Shown here: piece by piece, positions 33,110 through 40,911 of the stretch | Numbering within the stretch: the first letter of the stretch is position 1 | Layout: each line of letters starts with the position of its first letter | Assembly (NCBI GenBank): GCA_031551125.1 | Contig: JAVBOB010000001.1 | Location: 124,001 to 188,000 of the forward strand | Origin: JAIRNF01 sp031551125 | GTDB lineage: Bacteria > Bacteroidota > Bacteroidia > Bacteroidales > UBA932 | Direction: 5' to 3' | Length of the DNA stretch: 64,000 nt | Position numbers and translations under genes: made by a program | The notes under the pieces: generated by a model | Told to the model about the DNA's origin: nothing | The model's database searches: none | The model's input: only the letters and a program-made list of their open reading frames with translations

Positions 33110-35314
33110 ATGAATCTTAGCACTAGCGCAGATATATCATTAAATGATTATCTGAAAAGATATTTTGGTTTTACTGCATTTCAAGGCAACCAAGAGGTTA
33201 TTATCAGAAATGTACTGGCTGGTAATGACACATTTGTACTTATGCCTACCGGTGGCGGAAAATCATTGTGTTACCAGCTTCCTGCCCTTATTATGGAGGG
33301 TACGGCTATTATTATATCGCCGCTTATAGCGCTGATGAAAAATCAGGTGGATGCTATGCGTGGTTTTGTAATGGAAGAAGGGATTGCTCACTTTTTAAAC
33401 TCGTCGCTTACACGTGTACAAATTGCAAAGGTAAAGCAGGATGTTCTCGACGGCAAAACTAAAATGCTATACGTGGCGCCCGAGTCACTTACAAAGGAAG
33501 AGAATGTCCAATTTTTGCAACAGCTTAAAATATCCTTTTACGCCATTGATGAGGCGCACTGTATTTCGGAGTGGGGGCACGATTTCCGTCCCGAATATCG
33601 CCGCATACGGCCCATTATTACCGAAATAGGTGTTGCTCCGCTTATTGCGCTTACAGCAACAGCTACTCCTAAGGTACAGCATGATATTCAGAAGAACTTG
33701 GGCATGCTGGAAGCTAGCGTGTTTAAATCGTCATTTAACCGCCCTAACCTGTACTACGAGGTTCGCCCCAAGGTAAATGCGATAAAGGAAATCATTAAGT
33801 TTATAAAGAATAACGACGGTAAATCGGGTATTATATACTGTCTGAGTCGGAAGAAGGTGGAAGAGCTGGCCGAGCTGCTATGTGTAAACGGCATAAAGGC
33901 TTTGGCTTACCATGCGGGTATGGACTCAACCACGCGCTCCGATAATCAGGACAAGTTTTTGATGGAGGAGGTAGATGTAATTGTTGCCACCATTGCCTTT
34001 GGTATGGGTATTGATAAGCCAGACGTTCGTTTCGTTATTCACTACGATATACCTAAGAGCTTGGAAGGCTACTACCAGGAAACGGGACGTGCCGGACGTG
34101 ATAAGGGCGAGGGGCAGTGCATAGCCTTCTACAGCTACAAGGACATTCAGAAGCTCGAAAAGTTTATGCAGGGCAAGCCTGTTGCCGAGCAGGAGATAGG
34201 TAAGCAGCTGTTGCTGGAAACGGTATCTTATGCCGAATCGTCGGTATGCCGTCGTAAAATGCTGCTGCACTACTTTGGCGAGGAATACCACGAGCCCAAC
34301 TGCGAAAATTGCGATAACTGTCTGCATCCTAAAGCTAAGTTCGAAGGAAAGGAGTATTTGGAACAAGTGCTGGAAACAGTGCTGGCGGTGAAGGAAAAGT
34401 TCAAGTCCGACCATGTGGCAAACATCCTCAGCGGGCAAATGAACTCTACTATAAAATCATACAATCACCACGAGCTACCCATGTTTGGGGAAGGGCGAGA
34501 TAAGGGTATTCATTTCTGGAACGCCGTTATCCGTCAGGCGCTAATACACCACCTGCTACAAAAGGATATTGAGAGTTATGGGCTATTGAGCGTAACACCC
34601 AAAGGGCGCGAGTTTTTGGTTAATCCCTACTCTATAATGCTTACGCAAGACCATGAGTACGAGGAAGGTGATGATGATGACGAAATAGTAGGTCTGTCGC
34701 AAGGTAAATCAAGTAGCGCGCTTGATGAGGAGCTATTTACTATGCTTAAGGATTTGCGTCACAACTTGGCTAAACGCCTGAATTTGCCGCCATTTGTACT
34801 ATTCCAAGATCCATCTCTGGAAGATATGTCCATTCAGTATCCCATAACCATTGATGAGCTGAAGAGCTGTCAAGGAGTGGGAGAGGGCAAGGCTAAGAAG
34901 TACGGTAAGGAGTTTGTTGAGCTCATTAAGCGGTATGTGGATGATAAGGAAATTATCCGTCCACAGGATATGGTGGTTAAGTCTGTAGTAAATAAGTCGG
35001 GGAATAAGGTATTTATTATTCAAAACATTGATAAAAAGCTCGACTTTGAGGATATTGCCAATGCCAAAAATATGGAAATGAATGAGCTGCTGACGGAGAT
35101 AGAAGCTATCGTAAACTCCGGAACGAAGCTCAATATTGACTACTACCTCGACAAGGCAATGGACGACGATAAGCGAGATGATATTTACGACTACTTTATG
35201 AACGATGCTACCTCCGAATCGTTGGAAGAGGCATGTCAGGAGTTAGGTTCGGGTTATAGCGAAGAAGAAATAAGGCTGGTGCGTATAAAGTTTATGTCGG
35301 AGCTGGCGAATTAG
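33110..35314 (+). CDS. recQ: ATP-dependent DNA helicase RecQ
   Basis: The 734-residue 3'-5' helicase acts in recombination and repair. Helicase motifs are visible: Q-motif FTAFQGNQEVI, Walker A FVLMPTGGGKSLCYQLPAL (about residues 42-60), DEAH box YAIDEAHCISEWGHDFRPEY, ALTATATPKVQHDI, ATIAFGMGIDKPDVRFVIHY, and motif VI EGYYQETGRAGRDKGEGQC. A zinc-binding/RQC region has the four Cys in SVCRRKMLLHYFG and CENCDNCLHP. An HRDC-like domain (about 525-610) and a C-terminal extension of about 120 residues make it longer than E. coli RecQ, as is usual in Bacteroidota. Confidence 0.95.
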   Translation: MNLSTSADISLNDYLKRYFGFTAFQGNQEVIIRNVLAGNDTFVLMPTGGGKSLCYQLPALIMEGTAIIISPLIALMKNQVDAMRGFVMEEGIAHFLNSSLTRVQIAKVKQDVLDGKTKMLYVAPESLTKEENVQFLQQLKISFYAIDEAHCISEWGHDFRPEYRRIRPIITEIGVAPLIALTATATPKVQHDIQKNLGMLEASVFKSSFNRPNLYYEVRPKVNAIKEIIKFIKNNDGKSGIIYCLSRKKVEELAELLCVNGIKALAYHAGMDSTTRSDNQDKFLMEEVDVIVATIAFGMGIDKPDVRFVIHYDIPKSLEGYYQETGRAGRDKGEGQCIAFYSYKDIQKLEKFMQGKPVAEQEIGKQLLLETVSYAESSVCRRKMLLHYFGEEYHEPNCENCDNCLHPKAKFEGKEYLEQVLETVLAVKEKFKSDHVANILSGQMNSTIKSYNHHELPMFGEGRDKGIHFWNAVIRQALIHHLLQKDIESYGLLSVTPKGREFLVNPYSIMLTQDHEYEEGDDDDEIVGLSQGKSSSALDEELFTMLKDLRHNLAKRLNLPPFVLFQDPSLEDMSIQYPITIDELKSCQGVGEGKAKKYGKEFVELIKRYVDDKEIIRPQDMVVKSVVNKSGNKVFIIQNIDKKLDFEDIANAKNMEMNELLTEIEAIVNSGTKLNIDYYLDKAMDDDKRDDIYDYFMNDATSESLEEACQELGSGYSEEEIRLVRIKFMSELAN

Positions 35315-35357
35315 TAGCATACCGATAAGAGTATATTGATGAGACAGTTTTAGAGAA

Positions 35358-35431
35358 CGTCATTGCGAGGCGCTTTTTGCCGAAGCAATCTCCTGAATTA
35401 AGCAGATTGCTTTGCTCCGCTCGCAATGACG
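35358..35431. repeat. REP-like palindrome, copy 4 (GGCGCTTTTTGCC subtype)
   Basis: The left arm CGTCATTGCGAGGCGCTTTT then TGCCGAAGCAATCT carries a GGCGCTTTTTGCC insertion compared with the short form. The right arm is AGATTGCTTTGCTCCGCTCG then CAATGACG. The subtype recurs at 43608-43680. The copy lies between recQ and rsmA. Confidence 0.88.
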
Positions 35432-35464
35432 TTTCTTTTGTAGAATATTTTCCAATAAGTAGCA

Positions 35465-36250
35465 ATGGCATACAACACCGAAAAAGTCCGTCCGAAAAAA
35501 TCCTTAGGTCAGCACTTTTTAAAAGATAAGTCGATAGCGCAGCGCATTGTCGATAGCCTGTCGGGCAATCCTTCAACAGTGTTGGAAGTGGGGCCGGGCA
35601 TGGGCGTACTTACGGAGCTGTTGCTTAACCGGACAGACATTAGCCTGCATGCCGTTGAGGTGGATAGAGATTCTGTACCTTACCTTCAACAACATTTTCC
35701 GGCGCTTACCCCTCACTTAATAGAGGGCGATTTTTTGCAGCTGGATTTAGCAAAGCTGTTCCCTCAGCCATTTGCCGTTATCGGTAACTTTCCGTACAAC
35801 ATCTCATCGCAAATATTTTTTCGGGTGCTCGAGAACCGTGACCGTATCCCTGAGGTAGTGGGCATGGTGCAGAAAGAGGTGGCCGAACGTATTGCCGAAA
35901 AGCCGGGCAGCAAAACCTACGGCATACTCAGCGTGCTGGTGCAGGCCTTTTACAACGTGGAGTACCTGTTTACCGTTAGCGAAGGGGTGTTTGTGCCACC
36001 CCCAAAAGTAAAATCGGCAGCTATACGGTTTACCCGAAACAATGTGCAGCGGCTGGATTGTGATGAACGACTGTTTCATCAGGTGGTAAAAACAACCTTC
36101 AACCAACGCCGTAAAACCATCCGCAACTCGCTAAAACCGTTGACAGGCGGACTGGTGCTGCCTCCAAACCCTATGCTGGAGCTGCGTCCCGAACGGCTAA
36201 GCGTAGCCGATTTTGTGGCGTTGACTAATTACGTAGAAAGTATAAAGTAG
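35465..36250 (+). CDS. rsmA: 16S rRNA (adenine1518-N6/adenine1519-N6)-dimethyltransferase
   Basis: The 261-residue KsgA/RsmA methyltransferase dimethylates two adenines in helix 45 of 16S rRNA. It shows KKSLGQHFLKDKSIAQRIVD, the SAM-binding VLEVGPGMGVLTELLL, IEGDFLQLDL, and the catalytic motif VIGNFPYNISSQIFFRVLEN, followed by VQKEVAERIAEKPGSKTYGI and VPPPKVKSAAIRF. Length is normal. It starts after a REP-like repeat, with no recognised promoter box. Confidence 0.96.
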   Translation: MAYNTEKVRPKKSLGQHFLKDKSIAQRIVDSLSGNPSTVLEVGPGMGVLTELLLNRTDISLHAVEVDRDSVPYLQQHFPALTPHLIEGDFLQLDLAKLFPQPFAVIGNFPYNISSQIFFRVLENRDRIPEVVGMVQKEVAERIAEKPGSKTYGILSVLVQAFYNVEYLFTVSEGVFVPPPKVKSAAIRFTRNNVQRLDCDERLFHQVVKTTFNQRRKTIRNSLKPLTGGLVLPPNPMLELRPERLSVADFVALTNYVESIK

Positions 36251-36274
36251 CAGGTATCAAGTATTACGAGAGGT

Positions 36275-36712
36275 TTAACCGGCTTGTGTAACATCTAACA
36301 TCACCCTGACGGTACTTGGAAGTTTCGGAACAAGTATATGTACAGACCAGTTCTCAACAACGGTAGTAATATTCAGCTTAATATTCACCTTCAACCAATA
36401 CTCATGTCCGGAGTGCTGTAAAAACAGCTTGTCAATACGGCTTATTCCGGAAGTGGAGGTTCCGCGAGTCAACAATAGCGTATATTTTGAAAAATCAATA
36501 TCCGGCAAGCTACCTGTGCATTGAACGTAGCTGCTAAGCTCATCATTGCTGTTAATTACTATCAGCTTGTTTGGTTGGTAGCTTTGCCAAGCGCAAGAGG
36601 ATTCGGTTAGGCTGTAGTCAGTGAATGGTATTTCTGTTGGAGAATCTTTTTTACTGCATGCACTTGCTGTAAGTAGCAGGATGACTATAATTACTTGCCT
36701 TAGCCTTTTCAT
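36275..36712 (-). CDS. Small lipoprotein of unknown function
   Basis: The 145-residue protein has a lipoprotein signal (VIIVILLLTASACSKKD, with Cys at about residue 19). About 120 residues of beta-rich sequence follow, including DIDFSKYTLLLTRGTSTSGI, YWLKVNIKLN and WSVHILVPKLPSTVRVMLDV. The second half loosely recalls PrcB-type C-terminal domains, but I cannot assign it. It is convergent with rsmA (24 bp between stops) and isolated otherwise. Confidence 0.65.
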   Translation of the reverse strand: MKRLRQVIIVILLLTASACSKKDSPTEIPFTDYSLTESSCAWQSYQPNKLIVINSNDELSSYVQCTGSLPDIDFSKYTLLLTRGTSTSGISRIDKLFLQHSGHEYWLKVNIKLNITTVVENWSVHILVPKLPSTVRVMLDVTQAG

Positions 36713-36834
36713 GTTACACTTGCTTTAGAGGTGGTTAATTTGTTTCACTAGGCATAGATAGGGGTGTATTTTCAAAGGTAGTCATTGTTTTACAAAGAGC
36801 AATGGTTTTCAATGTTAGAGTTTTTTATTGTGGC

Positions 36835-36850
36835 ATCATTGCAATGACGA
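36835..36850. repeat. Collapsed REP-like remnant
   Basis: CATCATTGCAATGACG consists of only the two outer tips of the REP-like family (CGTCATTGC and GCAATGACG) fused at ATTGCAAT, as if the inside of the palindrome had been deleted. Confidence 0.55.
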
Positions 36851-36928
36851 CCTTGAAAATGTAGTTAAAACCGCGTAAATCTGTTTCATTTGCGTTATCC
36901 GCGTGCCATTGCTCTTTTTAGTGAAGAG

Positions 36929-37081
36929 CTTTTCCCGTAGGGAAATAATATCAATAGAAACATTAGTACACCTCAGAACAACCATAGCCCGTAGGGCTTT
37001 AACAGAGCAAAGACCGTTAATGTTCTACGGACAATTTTTTGGATAATGTTGTTACTATTGATATGTAAGCCCTACGGGCTA
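36929..37081. repeat. Cluster of CCC-GTA-GGG hairpins
   Basis: TTTCCCGTAGGGAAA (36929-36943), TAGCCCGTAGGGCTT (36985-36999) and AAGCCCTACGGGCTA (37067-37081) are palindromes with GTA or its complement in the loop. The last two are exact inverted copies of each other. An outer ATATCAATAG...CTATTGATAT pair surrounds the latter two. They resemble the GCCCT-GTA-GGGGC hairpin of the transposase unit at 51.5 kb. Confidence 0.65.
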
Positions 37082-37099
37082 CACCTCCTTGTTAAATCA

Positions 37100-37133
37100 A
37101 AGCCCTCACAGGTTTTAAAACCTGTGAGGGCTT
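37100..37133. repeat. Perfect 34-bp palindrome (AGGTTTT-AAAACCT core)
   Basis: AAGCCCTCACAGGTTTT is followed immediately by its exact reverse complement AAAACCTGTGAGGGCTT. It belongs with the terminators at 12175 and 25452 by its shared core, but lies between a 5' end and a 5' end, so it is not an obvious gene terminator. Confidence 0.8.
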
Positions 37134-37198
37134 GCTGCTTGTAGTATAAGCAAATAGAGGGTTTGAGTTAAATAGCAAGCAGTATATTAAGTTTTGCA

Positions 37199-37206
37199 TA
37201 CCTTTG
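37199..37206 (+). promoter_or_regulatory. -7 promoter box for the YeiH-type transporter
   Basis: TACCTTTG fits TAnnTTTG and lies 73 bp before the GTG start at 37280. No -33 at standard spacing. Confidence 0.35.
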
Positions 37207-37279
37207 TATTAAGTTTTTCATACGAGGTCTTTGTCTCACATAATAATAGCAATTAAGTATAATTTTACTTGTTTAAACG

Positions 37280-38530
37280 GTGAAAAGAATAAAGCTTACG
37301 GAAGATTGGGCGGCATGCTGCATAGGTTTGCTAGCCATTTTGTTTGTTATTTTCGGTCTTAAACCAACGTGGCCTTCGCTTAAGTGGGATAGCCTTACGG
37401 CGTTAATGGACCATATATTTTCATTCGACAAGTTGGGGCATATCCTTCTTGTGTTCCTCCTGTCGCTTGTTACCCTTATGCTTGCCGACCTTTTGTTGGG
37501 GCGTTCGGTAAAGCATACGTTACGCGGTTTTCCGGTGGTGTTTGTTTTTACCTTTATAGGCATGGCAATCGGTGAGAATAAGCTGATGAACGATTGGGGA
37601 CTCGAAACCGTTATCTTTTGCCTTGTGCTGGGATTGTTTGTCAGCAACGTGTTTGGTGTACCAAAGTGGCTTAAAGAGTCGCTATCATCGGAGCTATGCG
37701 TTAAGATAGGATTGGTAATTTTGGGAACCAACGTACTGTTCGGCGATTTGCTGAAAGCCGGAGCGTTAGGGCTTTTGCAATCGGTGGTAGTGGTGTTCTC
37801 TGTATGGTACTTTGCCTTTTGGGTTTGCAAGCGAATGAAGGTTGACAAGGAGATGTCAATAATGCTGTCGAGCGCCGTTTCCATTTGCGGAGTATCGGCG
37901 GCTGTGGCTACAGCCGGGGCTATTAAGGGCGACAAAACTAAGCTGTCATACGTGGTGTCGTTGGTGCTTATTTGCGCTATTCCTATGATTATTATAATGC
38001 CCTTGCTGGCTAAATGGCTCGGGCTAAACGCCGCAATGGCCGGAGCATGGGTGGGTGGAACCATTGATACTACAGGCGCGGTTGCTGCTACCGGAAGTAT
38101 TTTGGGTGAGGAAGCGTTAACATACGCATCTATTGTAAAGTTCTCACAAAACGTGTTGCTGGGTATTGCCGCGTTTATCATTTCCATTTACTGGACATAC
38201 AGTAAGAAGGAGGTGAGTGCTGATGAAAAACCGAGCGCTAAGGTTATCTGGCAGCGTTTTCCTAAATTTGTGCTGGGTTTTATTGTGGCATCGCTGGTTT
38301 TTTCATTCTGCCTGACTACGGAAACGGTAGCCGACTCGCAGAAAATACTCAAAAAAATACAAGGATTGTGGTTTGCGCTGGCCTTCACATCCATTGGTTT
38401 GGAAACAAATCTGCTAAGCTTATTCTCTAATCAGAACGGACGAGCAACGGGCGCATTTTTTATTGCTCAGCTATTCAACATTCTTATTACCCTCTTTATG
38501 GCATGGTTGTTGTTTGGCGTTGAGTGGTAG
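37280..38530 (+). CDS. YeiH/YadS-family putative sulfate exporter
   Basis: The 416-residue integral membrane protein has about ten hydrophobic helices and the family's (PF03601, Cons_hypoth698) motifs. These are AKIGLVILGTNVLFGDLLKAG-like sequence after residue 140, MLSSAVSICGVSAAVATAGAI, WVGGTIDTTGAVAATGSILG and LWFALAFTSIGLETNL. Members are annotated as sulfate exporters or as carriers of small anions, but the substrate is not proven for most. The N-terminal part is longer than in YeiH of E. coli. The start is GTG at 37280; no closer ATG fits the first helix. It stands alone between repeat-rich gaps. Confidence 0.85.
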   Translation: MKRIKLTEDWAACCIGLLAILFVIFGLKPTWPSLKWDSLTALMDHIFSFDKLGHILLVFLLSLVTLMLADLLLGRSVKHTLRGFPVVFVFTFIGMAIGENKLMNDWGLETVIFCLVLGLFVSNVFGVPKWLKESLSSELCVKIGLVILGTNVLFGDLLKAGALGLLQSVVVVFSVWYFAFWVCKRMKVDKEMSIMLSSAVSICGVSAAVATAGAIKGDKTKLSYVVSLVLICAIPMIIIMPLLAKWLGLNAAMAGAWVGGTIDTTGAVAATGSILGEEALTYASIVKFSQNVLLGIAAFIISIYWTYSKKEVSADEKPSAKVIWQRFPKFVLGFIVASLVFSFCLTTETVADSQKILKKIQGLWFALAFTSIGLETNLLSLFSNQNGRATGAFFIAQLFNILITLFMAWLLFGVEW

Positions 38531-38542
38531 CCGATATTATAA

Positions 38543-38602
38543 CGTTATTGCGAGCGAAGCAATCTGGCTAATCAATCAGATTGCTTCGTTTTTTGTAATG
38601 AC
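38543..38602. repeat. REP-like palindrome, copy 5 (decayed right arm)
   Basis: CGTTATTGCGAGCGAAGCAA (38543) is mirrored by AGATTGCTTCGTTTTTTGTA and ATGAC. The right arm has lost the GCTTCGCTCGC portion, so this copy is degenerate. Confidence 0.75.
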
Positions 38603-38669
38603 AAGCTGTCTTATCAACTCCATTTTTGCTTTACAATTAAATTCTCATATATAGTAAGCAAGATAAATT

Positions 38670-39314
38670 ATGAAAACAGGTTTATATATAGGAATCCTGA
38701 CTATGGTACTTGCGCTTTTTTGCCCTATTTTATCGTGTAAGCAAGGCGAAACGCAAAAGAGTATAGTGGTTGATAGGGAAAGGGAGATGACAGAGTTCAA
38801 TGAAGTTGTTCGCTGTTTGACCGAGGAGTATTTTGAAGTTGCCGTAATACGACAAGAAGCGGTATCCGTTAGGCGGGTAGAAAATGTTATCAGAATAGAT
38901 GACCCGATTTTGGGCAATGTCTGTAAAATGGACTCTACTTATTTTTTCGGCTGGGCTGCACAAAAATTAATTGACTCAACAGATGCAGTATACATGTATG
39001 CAAGCATTGATTCAACAAAGGTTTACGCTCTTGATTCTGTTCGGATTGGAAAGCCGACCATTCATGCAAAAGAATTACGTTCCCTGTTTAGTAGCTACGG
39101 TACTAGTGATACATACGATACTATTGTTCAGAGGTACGGTAGGGGTGGTGTGCTTGTAACAAGTGTACCTGTGTTTAATGAGGCGATGGACAGAGCGGTG
39201 GTGGAGGTTGCATCGGCTTATGCTGCTTTAGCTGGCTCAGGACATATTATTTTGCTTGGTAAGATAAACGGGAAATGGCAGATACTTGAAAATTATGAGT
39301 TATGGGTGAGCTAG
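38670..39314 (+). CDS. Lipoprotein of unknown function
   Basis: The 214-residue protein has a lipoprotein signal (MKTGLYIGILTMVLALFCPILSC, lipobox ILSC, Cys at about 23). A soluble domain follows with FNEVVRCLTEEYFEV, YFFGWAAQKLIDSTDAVYMY and ILLGKINGKWQILENYELWV, the last looking like a beta-hairpin. I cannot assign a family. It sits between two REP-like palindromes, on its own. Confidence 0.65.
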   Translation: MKTGLYIGILTMVLALFCPILSCKQGETQKSIVVDREREMTEFNEVVRCLTEEYFEVAVIRQEAVSVRRVENVIRIDDPILGNVCKMDSTYFFGWAAQKLIDSTDAVYMYASIDSTKVYALDSVRIGKPTIHAKELRSLFSSYGTSDTYDTIVQRYGRGGVLVTSVPVFNEAMDRAVVEVASAYAALAGSGHIILLGKINGKWQILENYELWVS

Positions 39315-39328
39315 TTTCTTTGTAAAAA

Positions 39329-39415
39329 CATCATTGCGAGCGCAGCGAAGCAATCTATCGGATAGACAGATTGGTTAGCTGCGCTGCCCTTCGGGTCGCT
39401 TCGCTCGCAATGACG
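39329..39415. repeat. REP-like palindrome, copy 6 (with internal insertion)
   Basis: CATCATTGCGAGCGCAGCGA then AGCAATCTATC is mirrored by ATAGACAGATTGG and later GTCGCTTCGCTCGCAATGAC. About 20 bp (TTAGCTGCGCTGCCCTTCGG) interrupts the right arm, itself containing a small CAGCGCAGC-like hairpin. Confidence 0.85.
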
Positions 39416-39468
39416 GGTATTTTAAGATTTTTGTTTTTTGTTTAACGCTTAACTCTTCACGTCTAACG

Positions 39469-40740
39469 CTACTTTGAGTTAATAGCCACCACCGGATTAA
39501 GGCGTGAGGCCATGTAGGCAGGAATAAATCCGGCAAGCAAGCCAACTGCCGCCGATATGCTTAGTCCGATAACAATATTTTTAAACGAAAGAGCCAGCTC
39601 GTAATCGGTTAGACTGGTGGCTATGGCAACAATGCCGAATACCAGCAGTAATCCAAGTATCCCTCCGATAACGGAAAGTAGCACCGATTCGTATAAAAAT
39701 TGGGTGAGGATAAACACGTTTTTTGCACCCAAGGCCTTCTGTATTCCAATAATATTAGTACGCTCCTTCACCGATACAAACATGATGTTGGCAACGCCAA
39801 ACGCTCCGATAAGAATGGAGAACCCGCCAATAACAATACCAACAATGTTAAGCATGGCGTATATTTGATCGGTTTGGCTTTTCAGCGAGCTAAGCTCGTT
39901 CAGCGCAAAGTTGTCATCTTGAGTGGGGGCTAAGCGTCGGCTGGAGCGCATAAGCATACGCAGCTCGCCAACTATTTCGCTGTTGGGAATATTGGACTTT
40001 GCCATAACCGCAATTTCACCTCCACGTAGCGCCATGTTTACCATAGTTGCCGCATACTTGTATGGTATCAGCGCAACGTTATCATAATCGATGGGAGAGA
40101 AAAGGCTTTTTCCTTGACGCTTGGTTACGCCCACAACGCGAGCCTTAAAATCGCCAATCTTCATATATTTTCCTATCGGATTTTCGTTGCCGAAAAGCTC
40201 TGTTGCAACTGTGTAGCCAAGTATAACAACATTGAAGCCCGATGTTGACTCCTGTTGCGTAAAGTAGCGCCCCTGTTCAACCTCAAAGGCTCCGATATTT
40301 TCCCATGAGTGGGTTACGGCAAGCACCTGTATAGCCGATGTTTCGTTACTCTTATACTTTAACGTGCGCCTTAATCCGTTGAGGAAGCTGAGGTATTCCG
40401 CATGTTTCGAGTTTTTCTGCAAAAACTCATATTCGGTATAGCTTATTCGCGGGCGTTGGCGGTATTTCCACCACTCGTATTCTTGTCCCTCAGTCTCTGT
40501 CCACGGGAACTGGTCAATGTAGATAACGTTGCCACCAAGCGAGCTTAAGCTCTTTTCAATGGAGCTGGTAAGCGCATCGACAGCGGTAAATACCGTTACG
40601 ATGGAAAAAATACCGATGGTTATACCCAAAAGGGAAAGGAAGGTACGGAGCTTGTTTGCAGCAATGGATGAAAAGGCAAAAACGAAACTTTCCCTCAGTA
40701 ACTTAACGGCTATAATGATATTTTTTGCAATCTTTCTCAT
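39469..40740 (-). CDS. MacB/FtsX-type ABC transporter permease
   Basis: The 423-residue permease has the MacB_PCD layout. An N-terminal helix follows NKLRTFLSLLGITIGIFSIV (about residues 22-41), then a large periplasmic domain with LGGNVIYIDQFPW and VEQGRYFTQQE, and three C-terminal helices from IVGIVIGGFSILIGAFGVAN through GAKNVFILTQFLYESVLLSV to the end motif FIPAYMASRLNPVVAINSK. Such permeases export lipoproteins, peptides or small molecules with a separate ATPase, which is not adjacent here. The start MRKIAKNII at 40740 is chosen because the 54 upstream codons lack the family pattern. Confidence 0.87.
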   Translation of the reverse strand: MRKIAKNIIIAVKLLRESFVFAFSSIAANKLRTFLSLLGITIGIFSIVTVFTAVDALTSSIEKSLSSLGGNVIYIDQFPWTETEGQEYEWWKYRQRPRISYTEYEFLQKNSKHAEYLSFLNGLRRTLKYKSNETSAIQVLAVTHSWENIGAFEVEQGRYFTQQESTSGFNVVILGYTVATELFGNENPIGKYMKIGDFKARVVGVTKRQGKSLFSPIDYDNVALIPYKYAATMVNMALRGGEIAVMAKSNIPNSEIVGELRMLMRSSRRLAPTQDDNFALNELSSLKSQTDQIYAMLNIVGIVIGGFSILIGAFGVANIMFVSVKERTNIIGIQKALGAKNVFILTQFLYESVLLSVIGGILGLLLVFGIVAIATSLTDYELALSFKNIVIGLSISAAVGLLAGFIPAYMASRLNPVVAINSK

Positions 40741-40911
40741 ATCGAAAACTTGTGCCAAGGTACGTAAGTTTGATGAAATAGCGCAAATAGTGCGAAAAAA
40801 TGTTAGAGAAACGGGATTGGTAGCTTGAAAAGTTGTAATTTTATGACCTAATTTAAATGAGAATGAACGCTTGCAGAATATGTAAGTGTTTGAAAAATAC
40901 ACTGTTGCATA

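Larger units (their letters stand above)
36713..37279. other. 567-bp intergenic region rich in palindromes
   Basis: No credible gene is seen. Contents in order: a collapsed REP-like remnant (36835-36850), a TTTCCC-GTA-GGGAAA hairpin (36929-36943), a symmetric pair of GTA-loop hairpins (36985-36999 and 37067-37081) with flanking inverted ATATCAATAG/CTATTGATAT, and a perfect 34-bp palindrome (37100-37133). A -7 box for the following gene is at 37199-37206. Confidence 0.7.

Noticed and set aside
37273..38187. A 304-codon open frame antisense to the YeiH-type transporter gene
   Set aside because: The translation is rich in Ser/Thr/Asn/Pro with no hydrophobic core or motif, which is typical of the shadow of a membrane-protein gene; the plus strand has a clear family protein.
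40741..40902. 54-codon N-terminal extension of the MacB/FtsX-type permease
   Set aside because: The segment does not resemble the family and overlaps the divergent purH control region; the ATG at 40740 starts the conserved permease sequence.
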